Shown here in pieces: positions 7,662 to 10,665 of a DNA stretch of 10,665 nucleotides; positions within the stretch are counted from its first letter, which is position 1; every line of letters begins with the position of its first letter. Both the position numbers and the translations under genes were made by a program. This DNA comes from an uncultured Micavibrio sp. (GTDB lineage: Bacteria; Pseudomonadota; Alphaproteobacteria; Micavibrionales; UBA1664), in NCBI GenBank assembly GCA_937896295.1, contig CALBME010000164.1, positions 1-10,665 of the forward strand. The letters run 5' to 3'. The notes beneath the pieces were generated by a model, which did not search any database, had not been told where the DNA came from, and saw only the letters and a list, made by a program, of their open reading frames with translations.

Positions 7662-8096
7662 ATGACTATCCACTTATTAAGAATGGCCGCCGGCGTTGAG
7701 GATCTCGCGCAGATGCAGGCTATCGTTAAGGGCGAAACCCGTGCCGACAGGAAACTGGGGCCAGTGGTGTCCATCTATACCCGCAACTGGCCCAAGCGCG
7801 CGGCGGAATTGCTCGACGGGGGCAGTGTCTATTCCGTCATCCGCAGCGTAATCCAGGTGCGGCGCAGGGTTCTGGATATCCGGGAATGGAAGGACAGCGA
7901 CGGCTCGGCCTACTGCCGGATTGTGCTGGATCCTCAGCTGATCCGCGTCATGCCGACCCCACAAAAGCCGTTTCAGGGCTGGCGTTATCTGGACCCCTTG
8001 AAGGCACCCCGCGATCTGGGTGTTATGCGTGACATGGAACAGGATAACCTGCCGGATGACATGGCGCAGGAACTGAAAGAATTGGGGCTTTTGTAA
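7662..8096 (+). CDS. DUF1489 family protein
   Basis: This 144-residue protein matches my memory of DUF1489 (PF07370), a family of about 140 residues found mainly in Alphaproteobacteria and without an established function. The recognisable blocks are the N-terminal MTIHLLRMAAGVEDL, the RNWPKRAAELLDGGSVYSVI block (41-60), a basic strand (VIQVRRRVLDI, 63-73), LDPQLIRVMP (89-98) and the hallmark KPFQGWRYLDPLKAPRDLG (102-120). The C-terminus is acidic and helical. No signal peptide or membrane segment is present, so it should be cytoplasmic. ATG at 7662 fits the family N-terminus; the open frame continues upstream to 7572, but that part only antisenses the export gene's signal peptide. A weak purine tract (AGGGAA, 7644-7649) precedes it. 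It is divergent from the export gene with 65 bases between the starts, and probably unrelated to polysaccharide export. Confidence 0.85.
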   Translation: MTIHLLRMAAGVEDLAQMQAIVKGETRADRKLGPVVSIYTRNWPKRAAELLDGGSVYSVIRSVIQVRRRVLDIREWKDSDGSAYCRIVLDPQLIRVMPTPQKPFQGWRYLDPLKAPRDLGVMRDMEQDNLPDDMAQELKELGLL

Positions 8097-8242
8097 TATT
8101 GTTACAACGACCTCGATATTTATGTAAAAATTAAAGGGCTGAACGCCGCTTTTTGTACGAAAATTTGCGTTCTGCAAAAACGCCTCCTAGGGTGAATCCC
8201 ATAACGCCGAAACTTAAAAATGAGCGTTCATGGGAGGTTTGA
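8097..8242 (+). promoter_or_regulatory. Leader region of the 8243 gene with short inverted repeats and a strong ribosome binding site
   Basis: A moderate promoter-like pair is TTGTTA (8099-8104) and TATGTA (8121-8126), 16 bases apart. Downstream, GAACGC (8141-8146) is the reverse complement of GCGTTC (8167-8172); GCGTT (8167-8171) can instead pair with AACGC (8179-8183), and TTTGC (8164-8168) with GCAAA (8174-8178). GGGAGG (8232-8237) lies 5 bases before ATG at 8243. The ribosome site is convincing; the rest is tentative. Confidence 0.4.
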
Positions 8243-9610
8243 ATGAGTATTTCCGAAAAAATCGGCACCGCGATCGGATTCGCGGTTGTTGCGGGTCTGC
8301 CGGCCGCTTTCTTTATCGCCACGTCGCAACCGGATAAAGCCATCGCGCCCGCGCAGGAGGCTGACGCGATTCTTTATGCCGACATCCATCAAAGCAATTT
8401 CAGGATGGCTGAACTCAAGAATGTCTATCAGGACCGCTTCGGTGTGCAGATGGTCAGTGCCGGCGGCAGCGACGGTGTCAGTGGCGGGCAATGCTATTAC
8501 ATGTCTTTCTCGCCCCAGCTCAACACGTCGAATGCGTATGTGAATACGTCCAAGGGGCATCAGGTGAAAAAGGACGCGACCGCATCCCTGCGCGTGCGGG
8601 ATGATCTGTTTGTCGTCACACCCATATCGGTCATCAGCAAGGACGTTCAGTCTTGGGGTAACACGGTGAAGGTGCCGGATGGGTGCACGCTGAACGTCGC
8701 GCGTTATTCCGATGTGCCTGTTGCATCGCCGCTGGGCTCGAATTCGTATCGCATCGATTCCCGGACATATCTGGGGGCGTTTGTTCCCAACCAGAAAACC
8801 AGTCTTTTTGAAGGCCGCTTCGCGCTGCGTGTACATCGCGCACCGTGGTTCCGTTCTACAGGAACATGCAGCTACAGCGTCTATTTCGATGGAAAAACCA
8901 TGGACAGTCCGCGCGGATCGCCGGTCGCCTATTACGTGTCCGACTCTGGCAAGGCGTACAAGGTTGATGTGTCGCGCACGCAATCCGGCTTTACGACGAC
9001 ATCGGATTGCACCATCCGGGTGGAGTCGTTCGATCTTATTTCCGCAAGCTCCTCTTTCCGTCCGCCGTCTATCAATCGCTACACGCCTGCCGAAGATCCG
9101 AAGATACAGGCGGTGGCCACGCGTCTGGCGAATGAAAATCCGCAGCTCACCATCACCCGCGAATATGTCGAGGAAATCGAACTGCAGCCGGTGCAGGTGG
9201 TGGAACTGACATCGGATGCGTCCGTCTATAAAAGCCGTAAATCATCGCTCAGCATCGAATTCGAAATGAAATCGGGCGAGTCGAACACTTTCGGCGGTGG
9301 CGTGACGATTTTCGGCGCGCTCAATGGTTCGCTGGGCAAATCGCTCGAACGCTCTTTGACTTCCACCATCAAGGCCGGCGACGAAATCGAAAGCGGCGTG
9401 ATGCTGGATGGCGCGCGTTGTCGCCGCTGGGAAACCTATGTCAGTGGCGTGGAGGTGCATGCAAAGGTCAGTGCGCCGCAGATCGGCCTGCCTGAAATTC
9501 CCTTCACGTATCTGGACAGCATCAATTTTCAGGCGCGCTCGCTTTGTGATCCATCCGCGCCGCCTCTGGGGCGTGTAACGGGGCGGCGAGTCGCCCTGGC
9601 ACCGCAGTAA
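8243..9610 (+). CDS. Exported or membrane-anchored protein of unknown family with three putative disulfide pairs
   Basis: I do not recognise this 455-residue protein. One hydrophobic helix lies near the N-terminus (about residues 8-26) with a lysine before it, fitting an uncleaved anchor or signal peptide; there is no lipobox cysteine. The rest is polar, Ser/Thr-rich and looks beta-rich. There are six cysteines, at 84, 148, 209, 256, 393 and 435, spaced so that each of three regions holds two. The first two regions look alike: each starts Cys-x-Tyr followed by an aromatic strand (CYYMSF, 84-89; CSYSVYF, 209-215) and ends Asp-(Gly)-Cys-Thr-hydrophobic-x-Val (DGCTLNV, 146-152; DCTIRV, 255-260). 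The third, C393 to C435, has a Gly-rich hydrophobic stretch ahead of it (about 349-366). The start is clear from GGGAGG 5 bases upstream. It has its own terminator and seems monocistronic, or follows DUF1489 after 146 bases. A periplasmic or surface role is inferred only from the N-terminus. Confidence 0.82.
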   Translation: MSISEKIGTAIGFAVVAGLPAAFFIATSQPDKAIAPAQEADAILYADIHQSNFRMAELKNVYQDRFGVQMVSAGGSDGVSGGQCYYMSFSPQLNTSNAYVNTSKGHQVKKDATASLRVRDDLFVVTPISVISKDVQSWGNTVKVPDGCTLNVARYSDVPVASPLGSNSYRIDSRTYLGAFVPNQKTSLFEGRFALRVHRAPWFRSTGTCSYSVYFDGKTMDSPRGSPVAYYVSDSGKAYKVDVSRTQSGFTTTSDCTIRVESFDLISASSSFRPPSINRYTPAEDPKIQAVATRLANENPQLTITREYVEEIELQPVQVVELTSDASVYKSRKSSLSIEFEMKSGESNTFGGGVTIFGALNGSLGKSLERSLTSTIKAGDEIESGVMLDGARCRRWETYVSGVEVHAKVSAPQIGLPEIPFTYLDSINFQARSLCDPSAPPLGRVTGRRVALAPQ

Positions 9611-9620
9611 AAACATCCGG

Positions 9621-9655
9621 GAAAGGCCGCAAAGCACGGCCTTTCTTTCGTTTTA
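9621..9655 (+). terminator. Intrinsic terminator after the 8243-9610 gene
   Basis: GAAAGGCCG (9621-9629) pairs perfectly with CGGCCTTTC (9637-9645) around a 7-base loop and is followed by TTTCGTTTT. It starts 10 bases after the stop codon and separates this gene from the rRNA control region. Confidence 0.85.
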
Positions 9656-9848
9656 ATAAGTTTTATCAATGAGTTAATACAAATTAACGTCTTGGTAACG
9701 ATGCCGGGTGCACAATCATCGACTGGCTTGGGATTCTGCGTTTGTACACATCCCTCCCGCGTCTTTGGAGGATGTTAAGGGCGTGCAACCTGAAATTGTG
9801 TGTCCGCAAAGCCGCGGATTTCCTGGTGTTGCGGGTGACGCGTGCAGG
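9656..9848. other. Non-coding stretch upstream of the rRNA promoter
   Basis: I see no gene here. It holds a perfect inverted repeat GTTAAT-acaa-ATTAAC (9673-9688) followed by GGTAAC, a nine-pair hairpin with one bulged base (ACATCCCTCC at 9748-9757 with GGAGGATGT at 9767-9775, 9-base loop), and a small GC hairpin (TCCGC 9803-9807 with GCGGA 9814-9818). Their roles are unknown; regulator sites acting on the rRNA promoter or an unannotated small RNA are possible. Confidence 0.4.
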
Positions 9849-9913
9849 AAAAAAGAAAACTTAAAGTTTTTTTAAAAAGTTGTTTGACACGATGGAACCA
9901 AACCACTTATAAG
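9849..9913 (+). promoter_or_regulatory. rRNA operon promoter with UP-like element
   Basis: The -35 hexamer TTGACA (9884-9889) is perfect, and TATAAG (9908-9913) lies 18 bases downstream (17 if TTATAA is used). Immediately upstream, 9849-9881 is almost pure A/T with A and T tracts, as expected of an UP element that contacts the RNA polymerase alpha subunit. The GC-containing discriminator (ACCGGAC) after the -10 is of the kind that makes rRNA promoters sensitive to (p)ppGpp. Transcription should start near 9920, about 430 bases before 16S rRNA. Confidence 0.75.
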
Positions 9914-9919
9914 ACCGGA

Positions 9920-10347
9920 CACCAACGGCGAAGCCCCTGGCCCACAAGGCCAAGAATACAAAGGCTTTAACGTTGAGTGACAAGCCAAGTCGGTCTTGAC
10001 TGCGAAGAAGTTTTTAACTACAACGCGGTTATCCAAACTTAAGGTTTGAAGTTTTTGCCCGGGAGACCATCCCGCAGTAAAGGATGGTCGGCTTCGGGCG
10101 CGGTTTTTGGACATCGTGATTTAAGATATCAAAGAGATACGCAGGCAGCGGTCCGTGTTCAGTCATGTTTACATGATTGGATCGTCTTCACGACGCAACG
10201 ACGACTGATCGCTGTATGAGTATTTCGCATTCAATCGCAAGTACAATACATGCAGGTCAGTCAATTTTTATTAATCAGACCGATCAAATGAGTTTTTGTT
10301 TCCTACCCGGAAACATAAACGTCAGTGATATGGTCAGATCAGATTTT
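9920..10347 (+). other. Structured rRNA leader
   Basis: The transcribed spacer before 16S rRNA has no credible coding frame. Hairpins visible in order are TGGCC/GGCCA (9938-9952), CAAG/CTTG (9986-9998), CAAAC/GTTTG near 10034-10048, the large hairpin at 10057-10099, TCATG/CATGA (10163-10176) and TGTTTCC/GGAAACA (10297-10315). The last is enclosed by a possible outer stem of GACC (10278-10281) with GGTC (10332-10335). AGTTTTTAAC (near 10010-10019) resembles part of a boxA antitermination signal (consensus near GCTCTTTAACA), but the match is weak. Leaders of this type bind Nus factors and form half of the RNase III processing stalk; the partner half, after 16S, is outside the window. Confidence 0.6.
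10057..10108 (+). terminator. Terminator-like hairpin inside the rRNA leader
   Basis: GACCATCC (10065-10072) pairs perfectly with GGATGGTC (10082-10089) over a 9-base loop, and GCCCG (10057-10061) with CGGGC (10095-10099) adds an outer stem across a small interior loop. GCGG and then five Ts (10104-10108) follow. It resembles an intrinsic terminator about 190 bases after the promoter. In an rRNA leader it could be read through by antitermination, act as a processing stem, or end a short separate RNA. Confidence 0.45.

Positions 10348-10665
<318 letters not shown>

Noticed and set aside
7655..7674. Two DnaA-box-like 9-mers (TTATCCAAT and CTATCCACT) near the DUF1489 start
   Set aside because: Both are imperfect, they lie at a coding start, and there is no cluster, A/T-rich unwinding region or origin-linked gene nearby.
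8228..8983. Open frame of 251 codons on the - strand
   Set aside because: It is antisense to the 8243-9610 gene, which has a strong ribosome site and terminator on the + strand. The - strand frame has neither.
9884..9889. TTTGACA read as part of an alphaproteobacterial boxA-like element instead of a -35 box
   Set aside because: An A/T-rich tract precedes it and TATAAG follows at 18 bases, which fits a promoter much better than a transcribed leader signal.
9872..10114. Open frame of 80 codons on the - strand across the rRNA promoter and leader
   Set aside because: It covers the promoter and a strong hairpin, has no ribosome site, and its composition suits non-coding RNA sequence.
10244..10257. 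Leader sequence AATACATGCAGGTC resembling 16S AATACATGCAAGTC
   Set aside because: A 14-base match with one mismatch is expected by chance several times in 10 kb, and the flanks do not match.

Overview
The window comes from an alphaproteobacterium. The last ~318 bases are the 5' end of a 16S rRNA gene, and positions 10366-10382 match exactly the classical Alphaproteobacteria signature CTGGCTCAGAACGAACG. A DUF1489 gene at 7662-8096, a family known mainly from Alphaproteobacteria, supports this. I cannot resolve the order from this sequence. The DNA is moderately GC-rich and compactly coded, except for a long non-coding stretch before the rRNA.

Region 1 (1-5107 and 5107-7596) is a cell-surface polysaccharide locus. 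After the tail of an Ala/Gln-rich protein (1-420), the + strand carries a tightly packed series: an O-antigen ligase/polymerase-like membrane protein (452-1609), a WcaI-like GT4 glycosyltransferase (1626-2885), a Wzz-type polysaccharide co-polymerase without kinase domain (2854-3672) and a WaaE/LgtF-like GT2 glycosyltransferase (3669-4490). Converging on it from the - strand is a two-gene unit: a large export protein with about six SLBB domains (5107-7596) followed by a second GT2 glycosyltransferase (4448-5107). The two units overlap tail to tail by 43 bp. Together they supply sugar transfer, polymerisation or ligation, chain-length control and outer-membrane export. No flippase and no tyrosine kinase lie in the window, so the locus probably continues to the left or elsewhere.

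Region 2 (7597-9655) holds a DUF1489 gene transcribed divergently from the export gene. It is followed by a 455-residue exported or membrane-anchored protein of unknown family (8243-9610), whose six cysteines form three plausible pairs and which seems to contain a duplicated beta-rich module. A good intrinsic terminator (9621-9655) closes this region.

Region 3 (9656-10665) is the control region and start of an rRNA operon. It has an A/T-rich UP-like tract, a near-consensus sigma70-type promoter (TTGACA/TATAAG), a ~430-base leader with several hairpins, one of them terminator-like, and the first ~318 bases of 16S rRNA, cut by the window end.

Nothing here is clearly a new defence or mobile system. 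The observations most worth a second look are the duplicated six-cysteine protein, the terminator-like hairpin and possible alternative pairing in the rRNA leader, the GT2 enzyme that appears to lack its usual SxDxT segment, and the cysteine-free six-SLBB exporter with an unclear start codon.
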